Source of the DNA: an uncultured Flavobacteriales bacterium
GTDB taxonomy: Bacteria; Bacteroidota; Bacteroidia; Flavobacteriales_D; Crocinitomicaceae
Assembly (NCBI GenBank): GCA_903939755.1
Contig: CAJAII010000020.1
Location: 152,322-216,321 of the forward strand
DNA: 64,000 bases
Direction: 5' to 3'
Notes under the pieces: generated by a model
What the model saw: only the letters and a program-made list of their open reading frames with translations
Databases searched by the model: none
What the model was told of the DNA's origin: nothing
Part shown: positions 51,860 to 60,325 of the stretch, in pieces
Layout: every line of letters begins with the position of its first letter
Position numbering within the stretch: position 1 is the stretch's first letter
Position numbers and translations under genes: made by a program

Positions 51860-51868
51860 TCTTTTTGC

Positions 51869-53506
51869 ATGAAAATATTCTCGCTGTTTCTGTTTAGTTT
51901 ATTTCTAATTCTTCTTGGTTCTTGCATGAAGGGTGAAAATGTTGATCTGATAATTCATAATGCAGAAATCCATTGCTTGGATGATCTAAATACAGTTAGT
52001 GAAGCCATGGCCATTCGAAATGGGCGTATAATTGAAGTGGGTCCAGAAAGACAAATTCTAAATAAATATACGGCAAATGAATACGTCGATGCGGAAAACA
52101 GATCGGTATATCCTGGCTTTGTCGATGCACACGGACATATGTTATCTTATGCCAATCAAAAACTTTCGGTGGATTTGGTTGCGTCTAATTCTTTAGCAGA
52201 AGTGATTACTAGAACGGAAAAATATCAACAAAGGACACAGAAAACATTTGTAGTAGGGCGGGGATGGGACCAATCATTATGGAAAATGGATTCATTGCCT
52301 GATAATGCGTTGCTCAATAAAGCATTTCCAACGATACCTGTTTGTTTATATAGAATTGATGGGCATGCTGCGTTAGTAAATGATTGTTTATTAAAAATGG
52401 CAGGAATTACTCCGGGTGCTATAGATGGCGGCGAAATCGTTTTGAAAAATGGGAAATGCTCCGGTTTATTGATTGATAACGCCATGAATTTATTAAAAGG
52501 CTATATTCCTCCCTACACAAAATCTGAAATTAAGGAAGCAATTCTTGAAATTCAGGATGAATTATTTCAATACGGCATTACGGGTGTACATGAGGCAGGG
52601 ATAGAGTTTGAAGATATTGATATTTTTAAATCCCTCATTAAGTCGAAGGAATTAAAATTGAATATTTATGCCATGTTGATGACGTCAGAAAAAAATAAAA
52701 ATTTTGCTGCAAAAAATGGTGTCTATCAATTTCAAAACTTAAGCATTAGAAGTTTTAAATTATTTGCGGATGGCGCTTTAGGGTCAAGGGGCGCCTTGTT
52801 AAAAGATGCGTATAATGATGATCATCAAAATCATGGATTGTTAACCATGCCTCTATTGAAAATGAAAGAAATGTCTGATTTTTGTTCTAAAATTGGCTAT
52901 CAATTAAATACACATGCAATTGGAGATTCTGCGAACACAATAATCATGAACCTTTACAAAAAGGAATATTTAATCAATAAAGATCATCGATGGAGAATTG
53001 AACATGCACAAGTTGTAGATTTAAAAGAGCTACATTTCTTTTCCGATTATGCTATTTTTCCTTCTGTTCAACCTACACACGCAGTTACTGATCAACGTTG
53101 GGCTGAAATGCGCTTAGGAAAGGAAAGAATGAAGGGCGCATATGCCTATCGCTCATTATTAGAAGCTTTTGGTATGATCGCGATTGGAACCGATTTTCCT
53201 GTTGAAGCAACTAATCCATTTTTAACAATTTTTGCTGCAACGCAACGAAAAGACAAAAACAACTTTCCCAAAAATGGTTTTCTAATCGATGAACAACTTT
53301 CCTTGGAGCAAGTATTGAAAGGTATGACCATCTGGGCTGCATTTGCTGCGTTCGAAGAGAATAAACGGGGAACCATTACGAAAGGTAAAGAGGCTACATT
53401 TTTTATCGTTCAGCGACCAATCAAGAATGAAACAATGTTCACACCTAACTTCGCTCACAAAACCTATATTTTAGGAAAGATGGTTTACAGTGATGATGAA
53501 TTATAA
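51869..53506 (+). CDS. Lipid-anchored amidohydrolase (YtcJ-like)
   Basis: The 545-residue protein has a lipoprotein signal (FLILLGSC, Cys at about 19). An amidohydrolase-3/YtcJ-type barrel follows: VYPGFVDAHGHML (HxH metal motif), VGRGWDQSLW, GVHEAGIEF, LFADGALGSRGALL, LNTHAIGDSANTIIM, RIEHAQVVD and IGTDFPVEATNPF (late Asp). Such enzymes hydrolyse amide or imide bonds, but the substrate is unknown. It follows tamL by 9 bp and converges on porP with a hairpin at the junction. Confidence 0.9.
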   Translation: MKIFSLFLFSLFLILLGSCMKGENVDLIIHNAEIHCLDDLNTVSEAMAIRNGRIIEVGPERQILNKYTANEYVDAENRSVYPGFVDAHGHMLSYANQKLSVDLVASNSLAEVITRTEKYQQRTQKTFVVGRGWDQSLWKMDSLPDNALLNKAFPTIPVCLYRIDGHAALVNDCLLKMAGITPGAIDGGEIVLKNGKCSGLLIDNAMNLLKGYIPPYTKSEIKEAILEIQDELFQYGITGVHEAGIEFEDIDIFKSLIKSKELKLNIYAMLMTSEKNKNFAAKNGVYQFQNLSIRSFKLFADGALGSRGALLKDAYNDDHQNHGLLTMPLLKMKEMSDFCSKIGYQLNTHAIGDSANTIIMNLYKKEYLINKDHRWRIEHAQVVDLKELHFFSDYAIFPSVQPTHAVTDQRWAEMRLGKERMKGAYAYRSLLEAFGMIAIGTDFPVEATNPFLTIFAATQRKDKNNFPKNGFLIDEQLSLEQVLKGMTIWAAFAAFEENKRGTITKGKEATFFIVQRPIKNETMFTPNFAHKTYILGKMVYSDDEL

Positions 53507-53536
53507 TTGTCTTTATCTTAGAAAGAAGGACAATTA
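53504..53536 (+). terminator. Hairpin at the convergent amidohydrolase/porP ends
   Basis: TAATTGTC (53504-53511, containing the amidohydrolase stop) pairs with GACAATTA (53529-53536) around a 17-base loop. ATTTTT follows on the plus strand. It spans the stop codons of both converging genes and could terminate the plus-strand transcript, though the stem is short and AT-rich. Confidence 0.4.
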
Positions 53537-54483
53537 ATTTTTCTAAAGTTTTTAGGTTTTTTCTTGCATTTAAGATTGAATCCTAAGGATACCTCATGCG
53601 AACCACCCGATATACCATTTCCTAATTTAGAAACGGTTACATCGTAGCTATAACCAACTTTGAAGTTTTGCGTGTTTATACCAAAACTTAGTATGAATGC
53701 ATCACGGTTTCGGTACCAAGCCCCAACCGTAAAGTTTTCATATTTCAAATAGGTTCCAATACTTAATTCTTGGAATCCATTTTGGTACTGATAAATAATA
53801 TTCGGCATAATGGCCGTTGAATTTGAATACCTTCCTTTATTTCCTATTCGAATGTTTGCTCCAGCATGTCCCGTAAAACGCATGGGTAATTTGGACTGAC
53901 CTAAAATCATTGATTCATCAGGTCGATTAAGGTGGTGAATTGCTAATCCTGCATAAAAATTTTGCGTGTAAGCTACCATTCCTGCCGATACATCAAAAAA
54001 TCCTCGTTTTCCGTTACCTCTTGGAACATCACCAGTTTGGTAAATAAACCCTCGTCTTGGATCAATCATATCGCCAAAAGTTAATTTACTCCAATCTAAA
54101 TATTTTTGATAGTAGGCAGCTCTAGCACCAAACATGATAGAAAGCTTTCTATTTACCTTTAAATTGTAGGAATAAATTGCGCCTAACATGGTCGTTGAGA
54201 TCGTCCCGCGAGCTTGTTGGTCATGTGTTGCAATAATACCTAAACCACCTGAAATACTCTTAACATATGAATCGTAAGCCATACTGTAAGTAACGTAATT
54301 ACCAGTTAGTTGTGGCCATTCATTTCTATAATTCATTGTGATTCGAGGACAACCTATTGAACCGGCTAAGGCAGGATTCAAATAGATCGGATTAGAATAG
54401 AATTGCGTGAAAGTTGGGTCTTGCGCCATTGCCTGGCTTCCTACTAATATACACAATGATAAAACTGCATTTTTAATTTTCAT
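53518..54483 (-). CDS. PorP/SprF family type IX secretion outer-membrane protein
   Basis: The 321-residue protein has a signal peptide (residues 1-20, ending AMA). The PorP/SprF beginning follows, QDPTFTQFYSNPIYLNPALAG, then a barrel with GGLGIIATHDQQARG, YSYNLKVNRKLSIMFGARAAYYQ, FYAGLAIHHLNRPDES and FKVGYSYDVTVSKLG. SprF-type proteins work with the T9SS, some as anchors for particular large adhesins. It is the last gene of the sigma/anti-sigma operon, 2 bp after the anti-sigma stop. It may also have its own -7 box (TATATTTG, minus strand, 54496-54489). Confidence 0.95.
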   Translation of the reverse strand: MKIKNAVLSLCILVGSQAMAQDPTFTQFYSNPIYLNPALAGSIGCPRITMNYRNEWPQLTGNYVTYSMAYDSYVKSISGGLGIIATHDQQARGTISTTMLGAIYSYNLKVNRKLSIMFGARAAYYQKYLDWSKLTFGDMIDPRRGFIYQTGDVPRGNGKRGFFDVSAGMVAYTQNFYAGLAIHHLNRPDESMILGQSKLPMRFTGHAGANIRIGNKGRYSNSTAIMPNIIYQYQNGFQELSIGTYLKYENFTVGAWYRNRDAFILSFGINTQNFKVGYSYDVTVSKLGNGISGGSHEVSLGFNLKCKKKPKNFRKINCPSF

Positions 54484-54485
54484 AA

Positions 54486-56150
54486 CTACAAATATAAATA
54501 ACGTCTGGTTTTTTTACTAATATTAGAATTAATTCTAAAGGTTAACTGATGAATGAATGATTTCTTTTGACTGTAACTACTGTTTACATAAGAGGATTGG
54601 CAGAATAATGCAAAACGATCACTGTTTAGTCCAATCATGTAACTACTTGATCCATTTGTCTGATAAGACCCTCCTAGAAATAGCGATTTTACTTGAACGC
54701 TTGCCCCTAGGTAGCTAGCATTTAATGTTCCACTAATGGTATGACATACATAAGGTGAGAATCTAAAATTGCCATTTTTCGAAATAAAATCAGTACCACC
54801 AATTAATGTTAATTCTTGATTTGCTCTTCTAATCGTAGAATAATCATTCGAATAAAGATTATCCTGGTGCTTTAAAATATTATTGATTTGTCCACCGATA
54901 TAAATAGGACCAGCATTAATAACTAATCCAGCACCTAAATCTCTGTACCATAAATTTTTACCGATGGAAAGTGTTGGATCTATTGAGAATGTTTCTAGTT
55001 GATTGGTTTCAAATTCTACGACTGAATTATTGATGATTTTTGTTTTGTCTAGAACTTTTTTACCAAAAGTATATTTCATAGAGGGCTCGATAGTGATGTA
55101 ACGATTTAATGCAATTTTTGGTGCATAGATTAAATTAATATTCCAATCCTGAATTAATTCGTTTGAAAAAGTACTGTAATTTGAAACTATTCCAAGTCCA
55201 GATTTTGCTTTTCTCATATATCCGTCAAGCGAGATCTGTTGTGATAATTTCTGCTGATCTGAACTCTTTATCCATCGTGCCGTTGACATGGACTGAAATT
55301 TCAATTGAGAGACACTTCCAACAAAGGAACTATTTAAATCTAAATTTGATTTTTCTGGAAGCGAATAAATACGATCCTTTTGGTTGGTGTTGGTGACATC
55401 CTTTTTCACCCACTTGCTTAATGCGGAGGAGGAGTGTAATTTTATGGAAGGAGAAAATGATTTGTTTTTCTTCTCTTCAATAATTTCAACTTCTAAATCG
55501 GAATTACCTAAAAGAACTGAATTATCTGAATTCGCGATAAATGAACTAGTAGGATCTAGTTGAAAATTAAACAAAGAAATGGTAGGTAAATAGTTAACAT
55601 CTGAAAGTAATACTTCTTCTAAAATAGGAGAAGTACTCAGTTCATTTTCTACTGAAAGTAACTTATTGTTTTCCTGAAGCAAGTTCTTATTTTTCAAGTT
55701 AGCATCATACGTCGCTGGTGTTAAAAAGTTTTGAGCGAAAGGCAATGAATTATTCGCTGAGGATTTAGGCGTTGTTTCAATATTTTGAACTGATTTCTTT
55801 CCATTAACTTTTAGCTTAGCCTGATTGAATAATTTTTGTGCCGATGATTTATCTTCACTAGGCATAAAATTGAAAAATAAGCTGGAACCAAAAATTAGAA
55901 GAAGAAGCGCTGCGGCGTAAAACTGCCAATAGGCAAAAATTCGTTTTTTTCTTCTTTTTAACGATTCTTGATTGTCAAAAGTAAAGGGGATGGATGAAAC
56001 GGTTGCGGTATCCCAAGAGTCAGCATCGATCTCCAAATCAGGATTAAGTAATAAGAATTCTTGAAGCATAAATTCCTGTGTTGGATTAAGGTTGCCCTCT
56101 GTCCAATCAAATAACCAGCGATCTATATTTTCTCTATTGGGAGTATTCAC
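54486..56150 (-). CDS. Anti-sigma factor fused to a PorP/SprF-like barrel (dual-membrane architecture)
   Basis: The 554-residue product starts at a GTG overlapping the sigma-factor stop (GTGA). Residues 1-64 form a short cytosolic anti-sigma-type segment (RWLFDWTEGNLNPTQEFML). KRRKKR at 65-70 and a single helix at about 72-94 give an N-in topology. Residues 95-300 are a Ser/Asn/Leu-rich periplasmic linker. Residues 310-554 read as strands with PorP/SprF character (SGLGIVSNYSTF, LGAGLVINAGPIYIGGQINN, RFSPYVCHTISG, LFLGGSYQTNG, FIHQLTFRI). The protein could therefore span both membranes, like the Dma anti-sigma factors of Bacteroides. The barrel call is from pattern only. Confidence 0.75.
   Translation of the reverse strand: MNTPNRENIDRWLFDWTEGNLNPTQEFMLQEFLLLNPDLEIDADSWDTATVSSIPFTFDNQESLKRRKKRIFAYWQFYAAALLLLIFGSSLFFNFMPSEDKSSAQKLFNQAKLKVNGKKSVQNIETTPKSSANNSLPFAQNFLTPATYDANLKNKNLLQENNKLLSVENELSTSPILEEVLLSDVNYLPTISLFNFQLDPTSSFIANSDNSVLLGNSDLEVEIIEEKKNKSFSPSIKLHSSSALSKWVKKDVTNTNQKDRIYSLPEKSNLDLNSSFVGSVSQLKFQSMSTARWIKSSDQQKLSQQISLDGYMRKAKSGLGIVSNYSTFSNELIQDWNINLIYAPKIALNRYITIEPSMKYTFGKKVLDKTKIINNSVVEFETNQLETFSIDPTLSIGKNLWYRDLGAGLVINAGPIYIGGQINNILKHQDNLYSNDYSTIRRANQELTLIGGTDFISKNGNFRFSPYVCHTISGTLNASYLGASVQVKSLFLGGSYQTNGSSSYMIGLNSDRFALFCQSSYVNSSYSQKKSFIHQLTFRINSNISKKTRRYLYL
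54489..54496 (-). promoter_or_regulatory. Possible internal -7 box for porP
   Basis: The minus strand reads TATATTTG, a TAnnTTTG match 5 bases before the porP ATG. The site lies inside the 3' end of the anti-sigma gene. No -33 TTG is present. If real, porP could be expressed apart from the sigma operon. Confidence 0.3.
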
Positions 56151-56692
56151 GCGAATTGAGTTGATTCTTTTAACTGCTTCTTAATTTTCATTCTTGCCCT
56201 AAACAGATAGACCTTAACTTGAGATGGGGATAAGTCCAGCATGTCGCCGATTTCATCGTACGAATAACCTTCAAGGTCCCGCATCAAGATAATACTCTTT
56301 TGGATCGGAGGTAAAATACTTACGATCCGATCAACCACTTGTTTCGATTCGAAACTTGAGGTAGTCAGCGCAGTATTTTCCGGTATAAGGTTGGTTTCCA
56401 TGTAGGCTATGCGCGAACTTTTTTTGATAAAGTTCAACATAGCGTTGTGTGTACACGTAAATAACCAACTTTTTGCCTTTTCCAATTCCACTTTTTCTCT
56501 GTTTATCCACAATTTTTCAAAAACATCCTGCACAATATCCTCTGCATCATTCGATGAGCGCAAGAAATTAACAGCGAATCGGAATAGATTCTTGCTGTGT
56601 ATTTCTACTACTTCATTGAATTCTTGTCTTTTCAAAATGGTGACAATTACAGTTAAAACAATCTTCTCTCGCGAAAAGTTACAGCTTGCCAA
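56147..56692 (-). CDS. ECF-type RNA polymerase sigma factor
   Basis: The protein has sigma region 2 (NLFRFAVNFLRSSNDAEDIVQDVFEKLW) and region 4 (LPPIQKSIILMRDLEGYSYDEIGDMLDLSPSQVKVYLFRARM), given here as positions of the conserved cores. It is a stand-alone ECF sigma factor with no region 1 or 3. No ATG is available. A TTG at 56692 gives 181 residues, and a TTG at 56635 gives 162 residues, closer to the usual ECF length, so the start is uncertain. The stop overlaps the anti-sigma gene (GTGA). A TATTTTTG box lies at 56716-56709. It probably controls its own operon and envelope genes. Confidence 0.92.
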   Translation of the reverse strand: MASCNFSREKIVLTVIVTILKRQEFNEVVEIHSKNLFRFAVNFLRSSNDAEDIVQDVFEKLWINREKVELEKAKSWLFTCTHNAMLNFIKKSSRIAYMETNLIPENTALTTSSFESKQVVDRIVSILPPIQKSIILMRDLEGYSYDEIGDMLDLSPSQVKVYLFRARMKIKKQLKESTQFA

Positions 56693-57043
56693 ATAAATTC
56701 AAGCACAACAAAAATAATAGAATTAATAGTAATAAAAAGTAAAAGAGACTATTTTGGACATATGGTTGAATAAATAGCCTTTTCGAATTAGTATTTGTTG
56801 TTATGTAGCGCTAATTTTCTCAAAATAAAACAATAATTATATTTACTGAAGACATCTCTCTGTTATTGTTTGGCCTTTTACTTTTAAGGAAAATTGAAAA
56901 TAATTCAATCTACTAAATATCAGGGTTTTACTCCTTTATTCCATTAGCTAACGAAAGTTTTTTTTATGAATTCCTTAGATTTTATGTACCTTTGGAAGAG
57001 TTAAAAGTAATCAGATAAAAGAATTATAGTTGAAAAATATAAT
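56693..57043. other. Divergent spacer between the sigma factor and sugar-kinase genes
   Basis: These 351 AT-rich bases hold no credible gene. On the minus strand, TATTTTTG at 56716-56709 could serve the sigma-factor operon. On the plus strand, TACCTTTG at 56987-56994 could serve the kinase gene. Nothing else with clear structure was seen. Confidence 0.5.
56987..56994 (+). promoter_or_regulatory. Promoter -7 box of the sugar-kinase gene
   Basis: TACCTTTG matches TAnnTTTG and would start transcription near 56999-57001, a leader of about 45 nt. A T-rich stretch rather than TTG occupies the -33 position. Confidence 0.45.
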
Positions 57044-57904
57044 ATGGTTTTAATAGTTGAAAGTGGCTCTACGAAGAGTGATTGGGTTTTGTTAGGTCCA
57101 GAAAATAGTCAAAAGGAATACACTACGATGGGGTTTAATCCATATTTCCATTCCTCAACTGATGTTGAAAAGGAATTAAAAAATCATGTTGATTTAATGG
57201 CAATCGCTACTAAAATTAAACACATCTATTTTTACGGTGCTGGTTGTTCAAACCTTAAAATGAATGAAATAATAAAATTGGGGCTTTCCAAGGTGTTTTT
57301 AAATGCCGCTATAAATGTTGATCATGATTTATTGGCCTGCGCTTACGCAACCTACAGCGGTAATGCATCCATTAGTTGTATTATTGGTACAGGGTCAAAT
57401 TCTTGTTATTTTGATGGGGTTTCTGTATCAGAAGTTGTTCCTGCTTTAGGTTACATTCTTGGCGATGAAGGGAGTGGTACATATTTCGGTAAGAAATTAC
57501 TTGCCGCTTTTCTATACCATCAACTTCCAACTCATGTTGCAGCTGATTTTATTAGTGAGTATGGTGTTGATAAAGAATCTATTGTCAATAGCGTATACCG
57601 TGAAGGAAATGCAAATGTTTACATTGCGTCATTTATGCCTTTTATTGCCAAACATAAAGAGGAAGAGATTTTTCAGAAAATGGTCGAAGATGGCTTAAAG
57701 CACTTCATGGAGATTCACGTTTGTTGTTATTCAAATTATAAAGATGTTGAAGTTAATTTTGTTGGAAGTTTATCCAGCATCTTTAGGGGAGCGTTAGATC
57801 GCGCAGCCATTTCCTTAGGAATTACGATAGGAAGGGTGGTTCAAAAGCCAATCGATGGACTTGTTGCTTATCATAAGGAATATGTCTTAAATGACAGTCA
57901 TTAG
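57044..57904 (+). CDS. BadF/BadG-type N-acetylglucosamine-kinase-like ATPase
   Basis: The 286-residue protein has an actin-like ATPase fold of the BadF/BadG/BcrA/BcrD type: LIVESGSTKSDWVLLG (phosphate 1), IIGTGSNSCYF and LGDEGSGTYFGKKLL (typical of eukaryotic-type GlcNAc kinases), and VNFVGSLSSIF near the end. It is likely to phosphorylate an amino sugar such as N-acetylglucosamine, released by wall or glycan turnover. The gene is followed by the GH13 gene 19 bp further, consistent with carbohydrate metabolism. Confidence 0.85.
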   Translation: MVLIVESGSTKSDWVLLGPENSQKEYTTMGFNPYFHSSTDVEKELKNHVDLMAIATKIKHIYFYGAGCSNLKMNEIIKLGLSKVFLNAAINVDHDLLACAYATYSGNASISCIIGTGSNSCYFDGVSVSEVVPALGYILGDEGSGTYFGKKLLAAFLYHQLPTHVAADFISEYGVDKESIVNSVYREGNANVYIASFMPFIAKHKEEEIFQKMVEDGLKHFMEIHVCCYSNYKDVEVNFVGSLSSIFRGALDRAAISLGITIGRVVQKPIDGLVAYHKEYVLNDSH

Positions 57905-57923
57905 TACGTTTAAGAATTATTTC

Positions 57924-59282
57924 ATGAAAAATATCGTATTACTTTTTAGTATCCTTATAGGTGCTATGGAATGTTATTTCGCACAAGTTAAAGTCCCAGA
58001 ATGGACAAAAAATGCGACGATTTATGAGGTTAATATTCGGCAATTTTCTCCGGAGGGAACATTTGTAGCATTTCAAAATCAATTACCTAGTTTGAAAGAA
58101 ATGGGGGTTGATATTCTTTTGCTTATGCCCATACACCCAATTGGTGAGCTAAATAGAAAAGGTCGTTTGGGGAATTGTTATGCGGTGCGGGATTATAAAG
58201 GGATTAACCCAGAATTTGGTTCCATTTATGACTTTAGAGTTTTAGTTAAAGAAGCACATAAACAAGGATTTAAAATCATTATTGATTGGGTTGCGAATCA
58301 TGCCTCACCCGATAATAGATGGGTGGGTCTAGGCCACAAGGATTGGTTTAATTTAGATTCATTAGGGAATCCACAAGCACCAATCGGCGGTGAATGGGAG
58401 GATGTTGCTGAATTGAATTTTGACAATAAGGCAATGAGAAAAGAGATGATTGATGCCATGAAATACTGGGTGTCTGAAATGGATGTGGATGGTTTTCGTT
58501 GCGATGCTGCTGTTTGGCCTAGCATGAATGTTGTTTGGCCTAGCATGGATTTTTGGAAACAGACTCGAAATGAATTGTATAAAATAAAACCTGTTATCAT
58601 GTTGGCTGATGCTGAAGCCCCGCTATTACACAATGCTTTTGATATGACAAATGCGAGGGAATTTAATCAACTCATGTATGGTATTGCTCAAGGAGAAAAG
58701 AATAGCGCTGATCTTCGGAAATACTTGGAAGACGAGAAAAAATATCCCGTGGGATCAATAAGAATGCATTATACAACTAATCATTATGAGAATTCTTGGT
58801 CCGGTACCGAAAAAGAATGGTTTGGCGATGCTCGATTTTTATTGGCAGTTTTGAGCGCTACATTTCAAGGAATGCCCCTTGTCTATAATGGTCAAGAAGC
58901 TTCATTAGACAAACGACTACGTCTTTACGATAAAGATACGATCGATTGGTCAAAAATGGACTTAGTTCCATTTTACACTAATTTATTGAAGCTACATCAA
59001 ACGAATCAAGCGCTGTGGAATGGCCCTTTTGGTGGTGAGGTACAATTCGTATCTGATACTAATATCACGAATGTTTTCGCCTACATTAGAATAAAGAATG
59101 ATCAGAAAGTGCTGTGTGTGTTAAATACATCCAATTCCAAACAATCCATCCGATTGAATGGAGAACAGGTTGCAGGAAAGTATTTGGAGTTATTTTCTTC
59201 TAAGAAGAAAAGACTTAAAAATGGTATGCGGATTAAATTAGGCCCTTGGGGCTATCGCGTATATCACTTATCATCTAATTAA
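57924..59282 (+). CDS. GH13 alpha-amylase-family protein with altered catalytic motifs
   Basis: The ATG at 57924 gives 452 residues with a signal peptide (IVLLFSILIGAMECYFA). Another in-frame ATG 33 bases earlier overlaps the kinase gene. GH13 region I (IIDWVANHASPDN) and region II (DGFRCDAAV, nucleophile Asp) are present. Region III reads IMLADAEAP where LAE is expected, and region IV reads TTNHYENSW where NHD is expected, so the acid/base and transition-state residues look changed. Just after the nucleophile there is a 7-codon tandem duplication (58509-58550). It may be inactive or bind glycans only. Confidence 0.85.
   Translation: MKNIVLLFSILIGAMECYFAQVKVPEWTKNATIYEVNIRQFSPEGTFVAFQNQLPSLKEMGVDILLLMPIHPIGELNRKGRLGNCYAVRDYKGINPEFGSIYDFRVLVKEAHKQGFKIIIDWVANHASPDNRWVGLGHKDWFNLDSLGNPQAPIGGEWEDVAELNFDNKAMRKEMIDAMKYWVSEMDVDGFRCDAAVWPSMNVVWPSMDFWKQTRNELYKIKPVIMLADAEAPLLHNAFDMTNAREFNQLMYGIAQGEKNSADLRKYLEDEKKYPVGSIRMHYTTNHYENSWSGTEKEWFGDARFLLAVLSATFQGMPLVYNGQEASLDKRLRLYDKDTIDWSKMDLVPFYTNLLKLHQTNQALWNGPFGGEVQFVSDTNITNVFAYIRIKNDQKVLCVLNTSNSKQSIRLNGEQVAGKYLELFSSKKKRLKNGMRIKLGPWGYRVYHLSSN
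58509..58550 (+). repeat. 21-bp tandem duplication inside the GH13 gene
   Basis: Two in-frame 21-base copies (58509-58529 and 58530-58550, sharing GTTTGGCCTAGCATG) differ at two positions and encode AVWPSMN and VVWPSMD. They follow the catalytic Asp of the RCD motif. The extra seven residues would alter the loop at the active site. Confidence 0.85.
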
Positions 59283-59314
59283 TAGTTGATAAAATAAGCA
59301 CCTGTAAATTTCAA

Positions 59315-60325
59315 TTATTCACAAATTCGACCAAAGTGCTTGTCATTGTGAAAATGAGCATCCAATTCCTGCATTTCTAAAAGTAAGGCCGCAGAAGGAG
59401 GCAGTTGTTGAAGTTTGCTTAAATCAGGTTGACCAGCATCCACCCAAGCGGAATACCAAATTGACCCAACAGCGATAATCGCGGCACGCAAACGTCTTTC
59501 CACCATATTGTTTAAAAGACTGTGATACGCTTGACTATAATCTCTAGAATAAACAGAAACTGTCGTATTGCCTCGTTGTTCAAAGCTATATTTTAAATCA
59601 GTTGGAAAAGTTAATGACAATTCCTTTTCGATTCTTAAAACGGAATCAAGGGCATTATGAGAACCTTGAACCGCATTCCAAACAAAATCTAAGACACTCG
59701 ATTTATAGGCTGCTTTTCCCACAAAATAGTCGTAATCTTCGGCATTAATTTCAACCAATCTACTTTCCCAAAGGCCATGAATACCACGTTGTCCCGTTTT
59801 TTGTCCATTATAATTCTCAGTGGTATGAAGTGGCACGTGAGCATCTCCAATATAGTGACCAATATCAGCCGAATATTTTAGGATCAATTCCACATTTTTT
59901 GATTCAAAAGCCTTCTGTAATTTATATTTAACCACTTGAATATGCCAAGGAACTATGCCATAAGCTTGCAAGGTATCTTCCGTGTATTTAGCAATCGCAT
60001 CCGTCCATTTTTTTGGCACCAACAAAAAGGGATTTTCACCAGGCTTGTAGTAATGATCTAAGTCAATATAATGGCATTGCGCTTCTCCATCTACAGCGTA
60101 TCTTCTTTTGTCTGGATCCACTGCATGATCGGTTATAAATTCTATATTTTCTTTATAAAATCCAATCATTTCACGTGGTAAGGTGAAAACGGCAATTCGA
60201 TTAATGCGCTTATGACCAAAAAATCCCCAATCAGGCGAATTATTTTCTTTGTAAGCAGTTGAAAATGCTAGTGGAAGCAATAATAGTAAGGGATATAACC
60301 TTCTAAATTTTAACAAGTTTTCCAT
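59315..60325 (-). CDS. Zinc-dependent phospholipase C / S1-P1 nuclease-like protein
   Basis: The 336-residue protein has a signal peptide (LYPLLLLLPLAFSTA). The zinc ligands of the alpha-helical phospholipase C/P1 nuclease fold are visible: WGFFGHKRINRIAVFTLP (N-terminal Trp and His), DHAVDPDKRRYAVDGEAQCHYIDLDHY as conserved positions near residues 66-92, IGHYIGDAHVPLHTTENYNG, and GIHGLWESRLVE. It should hydrolyse phosphodiesters outside the cytoplasm. Its start lies 23 bp inside the ComB gene. Confidence 0.88.
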   Translation of the reverse strand: MENLLKFRRLYPLLLLLPLAFSTAYKENNSPDWGFFGHKRINRIAVFTLPREMIGFYKENIEFITDHAVDPDKRRYAVDGEAQCHYIDLDHYYKPGENPFLLVPKKWTDAIAKYTEDTLQAYGIVPWHIQVVKYKLQKAFESKNVELILKYSADIGHYIGDAHVPLHTTENYNGQKTGQRGIHGLWESRLVEINAEDYDYFVGKAAYKSSVLDFVWNAVQGSHNALDSVLRIEKELSLTFPTDLKYSFEQRGNTTVSVYSRDYSQAYHSLLNNMVERRLRAAIIAVGSIWYSAWVDAGQPDLSKLQQLPPSAALLLEMQELDAHFHNDKHFGRICE

